Positions 33,716-44,891 of a stretch of 64,000 nucleotides of DNA are shown piece by piece. Source of the DNA: Scilla litardierei (lineage: Eukaryota > Streptophyta > Magnoliopsida > Asparagales > Asparagaceae); the NCBI GenBank assembly GCA_030789695.1, contig CM061142.1:280109043-280173042 (forward strand), given 5' to 3'. Position numbers and translations under genes: made by a program. How positions within the stretch are numbered: position 1 is the first letter of the stretch; every line of letters begins with the position of its first letter. The notes under the pieces are model-generated. The model was not told where the DNA came from and ran no database searches. It was given only the letters and a program-made list of their open reading frames with translations.

Positions 33716-34159
33716 TTTGGAAGGGGCATACTCCACAAGCACAGAATACTAGGTACTATGACAAACTCATTGTTTCCACTCTTATATTTCTTCCTCCAAA
33801 AAATCTTGAGGTGACTGAATCGAGACGATCTCCATTGGGTCGATCTTGACAGCCCCGAGCCTTACTTAAGTTATTACTAACTTAAGCATCGGAGGGGATT
33901 TGGGTCGGAACCCAAATCCACCCCCTGTAACAATTGTCTGTGGTGTAGGTCGTTCGAGGCACGACCCCATGGAAAGGTCGAACGGTCCTCACATGCGACC
34001 GCAAAATTGGTTGATTTTCAGTACGAGCTCGAAGTCCAGCCTTCTTCGACCCTGGTTCCACCAACCAAGGGTCCCACATCAACATCTGATGAGGTTTCAC
34101 CCTATCAAGGGATTCCATTTCAGCCCCACTTACTGTTGGCTGGAACCCCGTTGTCAGTA
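33716..34159 (+). repeat. 3' LTR of Tat element 1, lacking its first ~300 bp
   Basis: Matches 11285-11725 of the 5' LTR; the part equivalent to 10985-11284 is absent. It ends GTCAGTA (decayed from ATCAACA) and is followed by the TSD GGTTA at 34160-34164. Confidence 0.85.
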
Positions 34160-34164
34160 GGTTA

Positions 34165-34599
34165 GATCCTAATGTTATTTTTATTTCAATTTTTACTTTA
34201 AGATCTCTTGCTTAGAATCCTTGAAGACGTTATGTGGAGTTATGTGTAGTTTTCATGAGACTTTTCATTCTTAAATAAAGACTTGATTTTTATTGATCTT
34301 ACAAAATTTATGTGACCCTATTGTGTGTTGGTTGTGTTTTAATGATCAAAATTAATAGCGTGTAGTTGTTGCAATCATGGAAATCTTTATCACGTATACC
34401 ATTGTTCATGATCCCAAAAGTTCATATTTGTGTAGTAGAAATTATTGTTAAAAAGTTATTTTTTATGAGATCTAGTCATGATTAATATGCAAGATAGGAT
34501 TTTTACTAGAGTTCTTATGGTTTAACATATCCTTAATACATGTATCTTGGGTTTGTTCTATTCCTAAAATCATTAGGATTGCTACACATAAACATATTG
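34165..34599 (+). repeat. probable continuation of the chromovirus LTR, no gene
   Basis: AT-rich, no ORF. By position it resumes the sequence interrupted at 10984, so it is most likely the rest of the chromovirus LTR. The assignment comes from the TSD of Tat element 1, not from internal similarity. Confidence 0.4.
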
Positions 34600-35506
34600 A
34601 TGGATCCTGTGGATGGCAAACAACACTAGAAGGAGGGTTTGAATAGTGTTGTATGAACTATAAAACTTTTTCCTTTAATAATTATAACACAATAATTCAC
34701 TTCCAATGTTATCTAAGAAATCAAGTAGAGTGATCTACGCTTGATTCTTAATCAACAAGATAATCTAAAATAAATGCAAAGATTAATTACAAGCAAACCG
34801 AGATTACAATTAGAGAGATATTAATACAGCGGAAATAAAAAGGATGAACTTTGCAATATATTAATAAAGAGTAAGAAGAATGATATATTGACAACAGATA
34901 AATTCCTTGCACAAATAAATAAGCAAACATAGAGAGCACGCAGAGACACGAGATTTTTATCCTGGTTTCCTGCAACTGGGTACGTCCAGTCCCCGACCAA
35001 TCCGGTACGAGATTCAATCCACTATTGCCTTGGCAATACAATTACCTAGCTTCACTCGCTAGGATTTTCAACGACCTAGTATCCCTACCAGGACTTCCAA
35101 CCACCTAGACTTGTCTATGATTTTCACAACCCTTATCACAAAGGGAATCCCAAATAAAAACAAGATCCAATTCTCTACAATATTTGATGGAGATTGGTTT
35201 ACACCCAACAGAAATTCTATATCCAAGATAATATTGCAAATGTGCTTATATGGCTAAAATAATTCAAAGTGATCTTAGATCACACAAAGAATATAGTTTG
35301 ATTCGATGTGATCTAGATTCTTTTTGTTTTTCAAAACTCCTTCAAAGAATATTAAATCAAGAGGGAGAGATTTTGAAAAACAATTTTCGATAGCAAAAAA
35401 TAAAATAGATCTCAGAAAGAACATCAGATATTAAAAACTTGAGATCAGAAATTTTGAACCAGAATTTCGGCTACGAATACGAGAGCTATTGAGATCGATT
35501 GAGAAC
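34600..35506 (-). repeat. Sirevirus-like LTR fragment
   Basis: The minus strand contains 'actattcaaaccctccttct' near 34630 and 'aaccaggataaa' near 34965. Both are close to the Sirevirus LTR endings in this window ('actattcacccccctct', 'aaccaggataaatctctgtg'). No PBS or coding sequence accompanies it. Its U3 boundary was not found; Tat element 2 begins at 35507. Confidence 0.55.
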
Positions 35507-36296
35507 TGTTGATGCATGAGTACGGCCCACGAAATTTCATTGGATAATTGAGGCCCAATCACGGCCTAGGGCCCACCAACGAGACGGAGGCGGCATGAGA
35601 CTCAGTCGAAGGAATAATTCTTCCCAACCGTTGGACTCCTGCCGACATAATTGGGGCGGAGTTATGACGACCGAGTAAATGGGCAGCCGTTAACTCGAAT
35701 CCTGGAGAGGATCGTGCCCCGATCAATGAGGAACGGCTACACATCATCAAGAAGGAGCTACCTATTAATAGGCCGACAAACGAAGGTAAGGGGATCCATC
35801 TTCAAGGTACGAGATCTAATACATAGAACTCTATCTTCCCACTTTTCCACTTTATATTCGATCTTACGTCGTTAGTCTAGAGACGAACCTCCGTGGGTCG
35901 ATCTGAGCTACACCAAGCTCCCTCTCTTCCTTAAGTTCCCTACTAACTTAAGCATCGGAGGGGATTTGGATCGAAACCTAAATCCGACCCCCCCAATGAC
36001 TCCATGTGGTGCTGACCGACGATCGCTGTCCAAATGAGGCTTTTTACATATGATGTGACATATTTCTCTAAAAAGGCAAAGATTCTTCCATACACCGCAC
36101 TGAGGACCCTTCAACCTCGAACGATCGACGCAACGTCAACAATGGGTCGATCGAAGGTCGTATCACCCTCAGCTACAATCATCTGACCCTGGTTCTTCCA
36201 ACTAATGGTCCCACCTCAACTGCTGACAAGGCTCCAGCTCAGCGCTTTGAGTCCCCGTCAGCTTGACAACTGTGCCGGTCAATTTTGGCCTTAACA
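35507..36296 (+). repeat. 5' LTR of Tat element 2
   Basis: 790 bp, TGTTGATGCATG...CCTTAACA. It shares blocks with the Tat 1 LTR: 'actaacttaagcatcggagg', 'ccaactaatggtcccac'. Confidence 0.85.
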
Positions 36297-36318
36297 GTTT
36301 GGCACCGTCTTTGGGAAA
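36297..36318 (+). other. primer-binding site of Tat element 2
   Basis: 'gtttggcaccgtctttggga', close to the Tat-lineage TTTGGCGCCGTCTGTGGGAA, immediately follows the LTR. Confidence 0.8.
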
Positions 36319-36353
36319 ACGAGTCGACATCCCCATCGACGAACCACTCGACT

Positions 36354-37080
36354 ATGTCGACTCACCCAACCACATCCTTCGAGGTTGCCGCAGGGTCCCC
36401 CGGTGTCGGGATCATCAGCAAGATAATGGGAGGACCCCCGCACCCGGAGCTTTCAACCTCTCTTCAAAGCTCCTACGCTGGGAGATTGATGACTGTGTCT
36501 GTGGGGTGAAAGCGCCCCAAATATTTGACACATCCTATCTCCTTCTCGGATGAAGATCTGGAACGGGTGGAGCTACCACACGATGATGCCGTGGTCATCA
36601 CGGCCACGATCAGAGAGATCGCCATGAAAAGATTGCTCGTCGACACCGGAAGCTCGTGCGACATACTATTCTTCACTACGCTGGAGAGGATGAAAATGTC
36701 GTCCGAAGAGTTGACGCCTTGCACAGGCCCCTTGGTGGGGTTCACTGGACACTCTGCCCCGATAGCAGGCATCATCACCTTATCGGTGACTCTCGGTACG
36801 TATCCTCAACAAATCACTCGCCTAACCAACTTTATGGTGGTAAAGATCAACTCGGCATATAACGGGATCATCGAGAGACTGCTGCTGAGCGCTATAGAAG
36901 TGGTAGTCTCGACCTTCCACCAAATGATCAAATTCCAGACCCCCCCGAGGGGGTCGGAAGGGCGAGAGGGAATCAGGAACAGGCGTGATCATGCTACACA
37001 CTATCCGCCACCCTGAGGAGGGTCGAGCAGAATGACCCAGTCGACCCACGGGTCGAAGATCGACGACCTGTCGCAGTCGA
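36354..37080 (+). pseudogene. residual gag start fused to Tat protease region
   Basis: ATG at 36354 (MSTHPTTSFEV...), then after about 20 codons the sequence is already the gag-protease linker (GIISKIMGGPP). So almost all gag coding sequence is missing. In another frame from about 36525 the protease follows: ISFSDEDL, LPHDDAVVITATI, LLVDTGSSCDILF (catalytic DTG present) and 'GFTGHSAPIAG'. The frame opens to 37016. Frame changes before and after make it nonfunctional. Confidence 0.82.
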
Positions 37081-37084
37081 AGAA

Positions 37085-39212
37085 ATGGAGAATATCAAAA
37101 TCTCCAATGAGGAAGGAAAAACGGCCTCAGTAGGGTCGCTGCTCCCTTGCAACCTAAAGGAACGGTTAATCTTTCTCCTAAGAGAGCATGCCGACATCTT
37201 TGCCTGGCCCCAGAAGGACATGCCCGACATCGACCCCGAGGTAGCGTCTAACAAACTGGGGTCGACCCGACATCCAAACCCATGAAGCAAAAGAAGAGAA
37301 ACATGGGTGGCGAAAAGATGAAAGCTACTAACGACGAGGTAGATCGGCGTCTGGAGGCCCGCTTCATTCGGAAAGTCAAGTACCCCGAATGGCTCTCGAA
37401 TGTCGTGATGGTTAAGAAGGCAAACAGCAAGTGGAAAATATGCGTCGACTTCACCGATCTTAACAAGGCGTGCCCTAAGGATAGCTACCCACTGCCACGA
37501 ATCGACCATCAAGTCGACAGTGCCTCGGGTTATGAGCTTCTCAGCTTCATCGACGCCTTCTTCGGGTATAACCAGATTCAAATGGCATCGAAAGATGTGG
37601 AGAAAACTTCTTTCATCACTGATCGAGGTATATTCTGTTACACCAAAACACCATCCAGGTTGAAAAATACAGGAGCCACTACCAACGCATGATGAACGAT
37701 GTCTTCGAGGCTCAAATAGGGCGAAACCTAGAAGTCTACATCGATGACATGTTGGTTAAGTCGAAGAAGACAACGGATCACCTCGCAGACCTCCGGGAGA
37801 TAGTTGCACAGATCCGACGATACAACCTTTGGCTGAACCCCGCCAAATGTACATTTGGGGTTCGTTCGGGGAAGTTCCTCGGTTTCTTGCTGACAAACCG
37901 AGGGATTGAGGCCAACCCCAACAAGATTGTTGCCATCATCATGATGAAGGAACCCTCGACTCTCAGGGAGCTCCAGAGGCTGAATGGAAGGATAGCGACT
38001 TTGGGACGATTTCTGTCTAAATCGGCCGAAAGGTCGGTACGTTTCTTCAGCGTGCTGAGAAAGGCGATAGCCTTTGCCGCGAGCGGCAAAAGAATTTTCA
38101 AATGGGATGCAGACTGCAAGAAAGCCTTCTCAGAGTTGAAGGAGTACCTTCGCACCTCACCGCTCTTAACCAAGCCAGATAAGGATGACCAACTCATCCT
38201 CTACCTAGTTACCACCGAAGAGGCCATGAGTTCGGCACTCATCAAAGAAGACGCTGGGGTACAATGACCCATCTACCACATCAGTCAGGTCCTTCGAGGC
38301 ACGGAGGTTAACTACTCGAGGATCGAAAAGATGGCTTTCGCATTGGTCCAATCCACCAGGAGATTACAGCCGTATTTCCAAGCGCATACCATATTGGTCC
38401 TCACCGACACTCCCTTAGAATAGACCCTCAAGAGGCTCAATAGATCAGGGAGAATGTCAAAATGGGGGGTCGAACTAAGCGAGCTCGACATCCAGTATAA
38501 GTCGAGGACCACCATCAAAGGGCATGCTCTCGTTGACTTTATTGTCGAGCTCACCTACGAAGACTACCTCCAAGAATAGATATGTGCAACTAGCTCAATG
38601 CCTGGGACTATCCCCACACCCTCAACCAGCAGGGCAAAATACGCAATCGATCACGAGGGAACCTGGATCGTACAAGTCGATGGTTCATCCACACAAGCTG
38701 GGAGCAGGGCCGGAATAATCATCCAAACCTCTAGAGGCGACATATTCAAATACGCCCTCTTCTTCGATTTCCAAACGACCAACAATGGTGCGGAATATAA
38801 GGCGGCCAGCAACGGACTCCGACTGGCTCGAGCCCTGGGGGCGAGAGAAGTCCAACTATTCAGCAACTCAAGCCTCGTTGTCCATCAACTGAACGGGGCC
38901 TTTGAGGCCCGCGACAACTCAATGCAGAGTTATGTGCAAGTCGCTAAAGCAGAGCTCACCACATTCGCACGCATGGAAATTCATCACGTGCCAAGGTCGA
39001 AAAATCATCGAGCTAATACCTTGTCAAAGCTTGCAACGTCCTCCCCTGTGGGACTCAGTCGGACCGTGTATGTACAACGTCTATCCCATCCCAACGGGCT
39101 GCCACAAGAGCTTCTAAGCCTCGATCAGGGGGGCCACATGGATGGACCCGATAATTCGCTACTTAAACATCGGGGAGAAACCTATCGACCCAGTGGAGGC
39201 ACGAAATCTTGA
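37085..39212 (+). pseudogene. pol: Tat reverse transcriptase and dual RNase H, decayed
   Basis: Segments in three frames. RT fingers/palm: RFIRKVKYPEWLSNVVMVKK, CVDFTDLNKACPKDSYPLPR, then LEVYIDDMLVKSKK with the YIDD catalytic box at about 37735. RNase H 1 contains 'FKWDADCKKAFSELKEYL' and 'VLTDTPLE'. A second RNase H (WIVQVDGSSTQAGSRAG..., FQTTNNGAEYKAA) follows in the same frame. Two RNase H domains are a hallmark of the Tat lineage. Stops include TGA at 38265-38267 and TAGs near 38421 and 38578; frameshifts occur near 37280 and 37690. Confidence 0.87.
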
Positions 39213-40385
39213 ACGGAAGGCCTACCAATTCGTCTTGCTAGATGGTTTATTGTACAAGAGACGATGGATCAGGTATGATGTCTTCTCCTATCTCAAGTGC
39301 TTAGCCCTGCAGGAAGCACACTACGTGATCCAGGAGATCCACGAGGGCGAATGTGAAAACCATTGTGGAGAAAAGTCCATAGTCTTGAAGGCCATGAGAC
39401 AAGGGTATTTTTGGCCAACAATGTTCAAAGACTCCGTCGAATACGTTCGATGGTGCTCGACTTGCCAAAAGTTCTCAACCTCAGCTCGGCTCCACCGACT
39501 GATCTGATCCACATCGTCAGCCCAGTTCCTTTTGCCAAATGGGGGCTGGACCTCCTTGGACCATTCAAGCCGGCGAGTAGGCAACGGAGGTAGCTGATAG
39601 TGGCGATCGATTATTTCACCAAGTGGACCGAAGCAGAAACTTTATCCCGAATCACTTGGAAGGAGGCTCGAAACTTCGTCTGGAAGTCCGTCGTCTGTCG
39701 TTTCAGTATCCCACAATCCATAGTAACGGACAACGGGACACAATTCGACAGTGTCGGCTTCAGAGACTTCTATGCAGAACTAAAGATCAATCTGCACTTC
39801 ACATCTGTCACTCATCCCCAGTCAAACGGCTTGGCAGAATCAGCCAACAAAAGCATCCTTGGGCCCATGCGGAAGAGAATAGTCGGGCTCGAGGGAACTT
39901 GGTCGGATGAGATCCCCGACATATTGTGGTCGTACAGAACAACCCATAAAACCTCGACAGGGGAAACACTCTTCATGTCGGCCTACGGATGTGAGGCCAT
40001 CGTCCCCGTCGAGGTCAATGAGTGACCGCTCCGTCTCCAATACTATGACGAAGAAAGAAACTCAGAGGGCCTTGAGCTCAACCTACAACTGGTGGACGAG
40101 GTCCGTGAATGGGCGTTGGCAACCCTCATCGAACAGAAGAGGCGCTTGGCCCGCTACTTCAACTCAAAATTCCACGAACGCAGCTTCCACGTGGAAGACT
40201 TGGTGCTACGCAAGGCCGTTTCCACCCTTGAGATCCTCAAACAGGGAAGGCTCGCTGCAAAATGGGAGGGGCCCTACATAGTGATCGATGTACTTGGTCC
40301 TGCCACATATCGACTCTCTATTTTAGATGATATGGAACTTCCTCATCACTGGAATGCGGAACATCTACGAAAGTATTATCAATGA
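39142..40385 (+). pseudogene. pol: Tat integrase, decayed
   Basis: The zinc-binding half has HEGECENHCG and CSTCQKF (39340-39480). The core shows Asp in WGLDLLGPF, Asp in VTDNGTQF and Glu in SNGLAESANK. The C-terminal part has 'RSFHVEDLVLRK', 'GKLAAKWEGPYIV'-like and HHWNAEHLRKYY before the stop at 40383-40385. Frames change near 39505, and stops lie at about 39593 and 40023. Integrase would insert element cDNA; this copy cannot. Confidence 0.85.
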
Positions 40386-40479
40386 TTATACTAAAAGGGC
40401 AAATCAACCTTATGTTTTCTTGGTCCTATTCAAGCTCATTATGAATGAAAAGTAGATCGTTCTTCGACTTCAGTCGTAA
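40386..40479 (+). other. start of the 3' UTR of Tat element 2
   Basis: Short stretch ('gaatgaaaagtagatcgttc') comparable to the pre-array stretch of Tat element 1 near 13496-13515. Confidence 0.5.
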
Positions 40480-41100
40480 CAGTCGACCGTCGTCAGCCAT
40501 AAGTCGAAGGGACCACATCCCTCGCCACCGAACGACCCTCGATCCTCGTCAGTTGTAAGCCAAGGGGTCATCCTTGCCACTGAACGACTCTCGATCTCGT
40601 CGACCATAAGTCGAAGGGACCACGTCACTTGCCAGCGAATGACCTTCGACCCTCAATCGTCAGTTGCCAGCCAAGGGGTCACCCTTGCCACTGAATGACT
40701 ATCGACCGTCGTCGGCTATAAGTTTAAGGGACCACGTCCCTCGCCACCAAATGACCCTCGACCCTCCATCGTCAGCCGTAAGCCAAAGGGTCACCCTTGC
40801 CACTGAACGACTCTCAACCGTCGTCAGCCATAAGTCGAAGGGACCACGTCCCTCGCCACCGAACGACCTTCGACCCCCAATCGTCAGCCGTCAACCAAAG
40901 GGTCACCCTTGCCACTGAACGACTCTCGACCGTCGGCGGCCATAAGTCGAAGGGACCACGTCCCTCGCCATCGAACGACCCTCGACCCTCCATCGTCAGC
41001 CGTAAGCCAATGGGTCACCCTTGCCACTGAACGACTCTCGACCATCGTCGGCCATAAGTCGAAGGGACCGCGTCCCTTGCCACCAAACAACCATTTCGAG
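40480..41100. repeat. ~112-bp dimeric minisatellite array of Tat element 2
   Basis: About 5.5 copies of a ~112-bp unit made of two related ~55-bp halves: one with 'cataagtcgaagggaccacg', the other with 'gtaagccaaagggtcaccct'. Both halves are recognisably related to the ~50-bp unit at 13685-15645 ('cgtaagtcgaggggccaccc'). Confidence 0.92.
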
Positions 41101-41619
41101 GGAATTCCTGTCAGATGGTGTCACGACACTTCGACGACCCAAGTCAACTAAACTTACGTCGTTGAGGGGCCACATACATGCGCACATATCTAAACACTGA
41201 CAAGAATTGCAAGAAACACTTCAAAAAGAACAAACCGAAAAATTTCATGTTGTAAAAATTCTGTTCATTCAATTTTGAGCAGTTACATACTTCTCACTCG
41301 AGAGTGGTCTTACAAAAGCGGTGATTCGCAAAAATTTAGGAAGACGAGGCATCGTCGGGTGTAAAAAGGTCCTTTATCGCTTTTGCCACCCTATCTATGA
41401 GGTGGTCCGAGCCTTATAAGCATCGACCTCTTTCCCCTTCTCGAGAAGCTTGACTTGAAGGTCGGCAACGTCCTTCCTCGAGGCCTCAAGCTCAGCATGG
41501 AGTTGAGATCGCTCTCTCCCCCACTGTGCTTCCACCTGCTTCCTGGTGATGGACACGGAGGCGTAGCTGGATTTCGCCTTCGCGGCCGCACAACCTGACG
41601 TAGCCTTGGCAGACATGGT
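41101..41619 (-). pseudogene. C-terminal stub of the antisense extra ORF of Tat element 2
   Basis: The minus-strand frame 41619-41391 encodes a short coiled-coil-like piece (QWGRERSQLHAELEASRK, then DVADLQVKLLEKGKEVDAYK). It corresponds in position and character to the C-terminal part of the Tat 1 antisense ORF. It is cut by the Athila-like LTR at 41620; the ATG seen at 41631 lies in that LTR and is fortuitous. The 41101-41390 part is non-coding. Confidence 0.55.
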
Positions 41620-42937
41620 TGATGTGTCCATATTTTACATGTTTTTACCGCATCATTTCATGTCATTTCCGCTTCCAAACTCCATATTTTCACATATTAT
41701 CGCGCTTCTAACGCCATATTCGAGTTTTGTATAACTTTTTGGATTTTCAGGAGTTTGGAGCAAATCGGAGCTATTTTGGGACATGGACACATCCGGCACG
41801 TCAGTGATGTCATTGGTAAGGCTCCTTGGGAGTTCACCGAGGAATGGAAGAAGATTGGAGGAGAGGAGGAGAAGAGAACGAGAAATGGCAAGATTCAGAT
41901 CAGTTTCCCAGGTGACTCGACCGAGTAGCATCAGCTACTCGGTCGAGCTGACATGCTAAAATCACACAGGAAACAGCTCTGACCTACTCGACTGAGCAGA
42001 CATCCGAATAGACTCGAGTCACACCAAACAGACGAAGATACCGAGCTTCTCTCCAAGGCATCCCAGCTCGACCGAGCAGTAAAGCAACTCGACTGAGCAT
42101 CTCACCTGCTTAACCCGAGTCGAAAAGAAACAGAGCGACGTTTTGGAGGAATTTCGGATCTACTGTAGCTCGACCGAGTAGGGGGGCTACTCGACCGATT
42201 AGCCAGTATCCACTAGACGCAGAAGCAGCAGCAAGGGGAGCATGTAGCTGACTGGACCGAGCAGGCTCCTCTACTCGGTCGAGTAGCCGATGCGACCGGC
42301 CTAGTTTATGGGCCCAAGTGCCCAGCTTTTCTGAGATTTTTTTGGGATCTTCCACCTATGTATTTAAGGCCATTTTAGCTTTATTTTTAGGAGTTGAACT
42401 TTAGATAAACTCTTAGTTTTAGTTTTAATTAGGTTTTTGAGAATTTGTGCCGTCGCTATTTTGTATGAAGCAAAGTTTGGATTTTACTATTGTCTCGTGC
42501 AAGGAATCTTGTCTTCTTAATTCTCTTTGGTTTGCTATTGCTTCTCGACGCGTTGGTAACGATTCTCTACACTTTTTATTGCTATTTGATGTTTTCCATT
42601 GCCATGATGAATTCTATTGCATATATTGAATATTTCGTTGTTATTTCTATGATGTGTGAGTAGTTCTATCTAGGGCTAATGGATTAGCCCATAAATTTTA
42701 GGATTGAGATGCAAAGTTAGGATTTTTAGGTTGTGTTGGAATAAAAGGGAAGTGTTTTGGTTGATCTTGCAAAGTTTGCAGGAGAACTCGTACTGAGATC
42801 GTGCCCACGGTCGATGGAATTGATTGGCTTAAGGAGTATCCTATAAGCTTAATTAGGGAGTTAGTGGATTCAATTGGGACTCGTGACCATGCTCGGCTCG
42901 TGTCTTGATGGGATCCACCGATGAACTATACACACAT
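41620..42937 (+). repeat. Athila-like LTR, truncated at right
   Basis: Starts TGATGTGTCC. Layout: U3 with a motif cluster, TATA-like TATTTAA at 42361-42367, then a transcribed part with 'gagtagttctatctagggct' wording shared with the Athila-like LTR at 57833-59584 ('gagtagttttcatctaggat'). It abuts the Tork RT remnant at about 42937 with no PBS visible, so the right end is lost. Confidence 0.6.
41904..42290. promoter_or_regulatory. CTCGACCGAGTAG motif cluster upstream of TATA (Athila-like LTR)
   Basis: About ten copies of CTCGACCGAGTAG or its inverse/variants ('ctactcggtcgag', 'ctcgactgagca'). The block opens with tttcccaggtgactcg (41904-41919). It ends about 70 bp before the TATA-like box at 42361. 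The same motif and opening word occur in the Tork LTR at 56508-56865. Confidence 0.8.
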
Positions 42938-43555
42938 CTCAAGTGTGCGAACATACACACATTGATCCTTGATGCTCCTCTCGAAGCCTACTCACATCAT
43001 AAAGCTATCGAATCATTTGTACCACTGCGTGGGTGACTGCTTCAACCCGTACAATGATTTCTTCAATATGCACACCAAAGTCTGTTTCCCTTCAACTCTG
43101 AACCCTTCAGGCTGCTGCATACAGATTTCCTCATCAAGATCTCCATGCAGAAAGGCGGACTTCACATCGAGTTGCTCCAACTCCATATTCGTGCTACCAA
43201 CTGGCGCCAATAACACACGAATCCAGTGTGTCGCACAACCGGTGATAATATCTCGTTGTAGTCTTCACCCTTCCGTTGTGCAAATCCCTTGGCAACCAAC
43301 CTTGCCTTATACCTGACATTGTTCCCATCTTGAGTTGAACCTTCTTTGACTTTGTATATCCAGCGACAACCAATAGCACGCTCTCGCTAGGTAACGGCAC
43401 CAAATCCCAAGTGCCGTTTCGGTGAAGGGACTCCATCTCCTCCTCCATAGCTCCTTGTCACTAAGCGGCATCTTCCAAGACTATGGCTCCACCATATGTC
43501 GCTGGCTCCTCGTGCTCTAGGTTGAGTGCATAAGACGCCATATCATCGAAAGAAT
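42938..43555 (-). pseudogene. pol: Tork-type copia RT, N-terminal half (3' end of element lost)
   Basis: Minus-strand RT blocks: MEEEMESLHRNGTWDLVPLP, 'MELEQLDVKSAFLHGDLDEE', SLYGLKQSPTQWYK and a tail FDSFMM...CVYVRTLE ending at the junction with the Athila-like LTR. The YVDD box and RNase H are absent, so the 3' half of the element was deleted. A frame change near 43200-43400 and stops inside the QWYK..FDSF region are present. It continues, beyond the Sirevirus insertion, at 53451. Confidence 0.85.
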
Positions 43556-44868
43556 TGTTGGAACTTGGTATTTCCATCCTCTCTTCCATAAGGTTTTGAT
43601 GTGACAAATCAATATATTTCATGTTACTAACTTTATCTATGCAGATGTGCAGCTACAACGCAAATTCATTCACATCACGCATTTGATCAAAGTACAAGGA
43701 TCCTCTGCAAAAACAACCTTGTTACTCAAATTACGTGTGAAACACGTATCTACAGAATGATGTAATTTTTACTTTTTAGATAGCTTCATGGCCTTGGTTA
43801 TATCATATCATATATCCCTAAAGCTCAAATCTACATCATCTCCTAACTCATTTGATCCTAAGTCAAAATTCGTATTTTTCAGAATTAGCCTACTAGGATT
43901 TTTCCTAGCCTACCAAAACAGTTATATTTTGACTTGATACCTTCAGACAAGGATCTATCCGTTGTCTATTACACGTCACCAAAATTTTGTGACCGTTTGT
44001 TACCATTTCAAAATTAGCAGGCTATGAATTTTTCTAGCCTGCCAAAATGCTTTTGGGACTGAAATTTTCCAGAACAGTTTCTGACCGTTCTCCAACGTTC
44101 CTTTCAGTTTCTGAACGTTGTGCAACATCTCTTTTAGAGCCGTTCACAACCGTTTCTAAAACCTATAAAAGGAGGGGTACCCCCTCTCATTTTCCACACA
44201 CTTTCCTTCTCTAAAATTCTGATTTTGTTGAAATCAAGCCATTAAGTTTCTTAAGCAATTCAGCCATTAGTTGTTCTTTTCTTATTTGTAAGAAGAAATC
44301 ATTAGATTTCTTTCTTCGTTTAAGAACGGAAGAACTTGGATTTTCAACATCACTTTTTGGAAAGTTGTTTGTGTTCATAATTGCAAGAAGAAATCAGTAG
44401 ATCTCTCTCTTCTTTTATGAACCAAAGAACTTCAAGTGTTGCTCTTCATTACATATCTTTTACATCTTGAAGTTCATCTTCTAAACACCATCCTTGAAAT
44501 TCATTCTCTGAAATTTATAACAAGGCTATAGGTGTTTTTCTATTTCATTATTTAACAGGTTTGAATCTCTGTTTAGAGATTGTACAAAGTTTGGGACACG
44601 GGGAGTGTCGCCATTTTTGTAAGTTCGTGCTTGCGGGGCAAGTGATTTTAGTGGATTGAAAATCTCTATGGGGAGTAGAGGACTGGAGTAGGATCACAAG
44701 GATCCGAACCAGGATAAATCTCTGTGTTTGCGATTGATTTAATTTCAGTACTTGTCATTTTATTTCTGTGCCATCTTTGCAAATATTACTAACATTTTAT
44801 TTGCGACAATTTTTTAATACACTATTCACCCCCCTCTAGTGTATTGATCCTTACAGGCTAAAATTACA
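43556..44868 (+). repeat. 5' LTR of Sire-1
   Basis: TGTTGGAACTTGG...AAATTACA. Promoter region with TATA-like CCTATAAAAGG at 44162-44172. Upstream of it, two pairs of inverted words stand out: 'agcctac...cctagcctacc' and 'agcaggct...agcctgcc'. Confidence 0.95.
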
Positions 44869-44870
44869 TT

Positions 44871-44882
44871 TGGTATCAGAGC
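44871..44882 (+). other. tRNA-iMet primer-binding site of Sire-1
   Basis: TGGTATCAGAGC, perfect complement class of the plant initiator methionine tRNA 3' end, two nucleotides after the LTR. Confidence 0.95.
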
Positions 44883-44891
44883 AAGGTTAAG

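Larger units (their letters stand above)
35507..41619 (+). mobile_element. Ty3/gypsy Tat-type element 2, gag-deleted, 3' end not seen
   Basis: 5' LTR, PBS, a few codons of gag fused to the protease region, decayed pol with dual RNase H and integrase, a tandem-repeat 3' UTR and an antisense ORF stub. An Athila-like LTR begins at 41620, and no 3' LTR was found in the window. Same lineage as Tat element 1 by LTR end, PBS and array unit. Confidence 0.85.

Noticed and set aside
36354..40385. Functional Tat polyprotein
   Set aside because: At least four frame changes and several in-frame stops.
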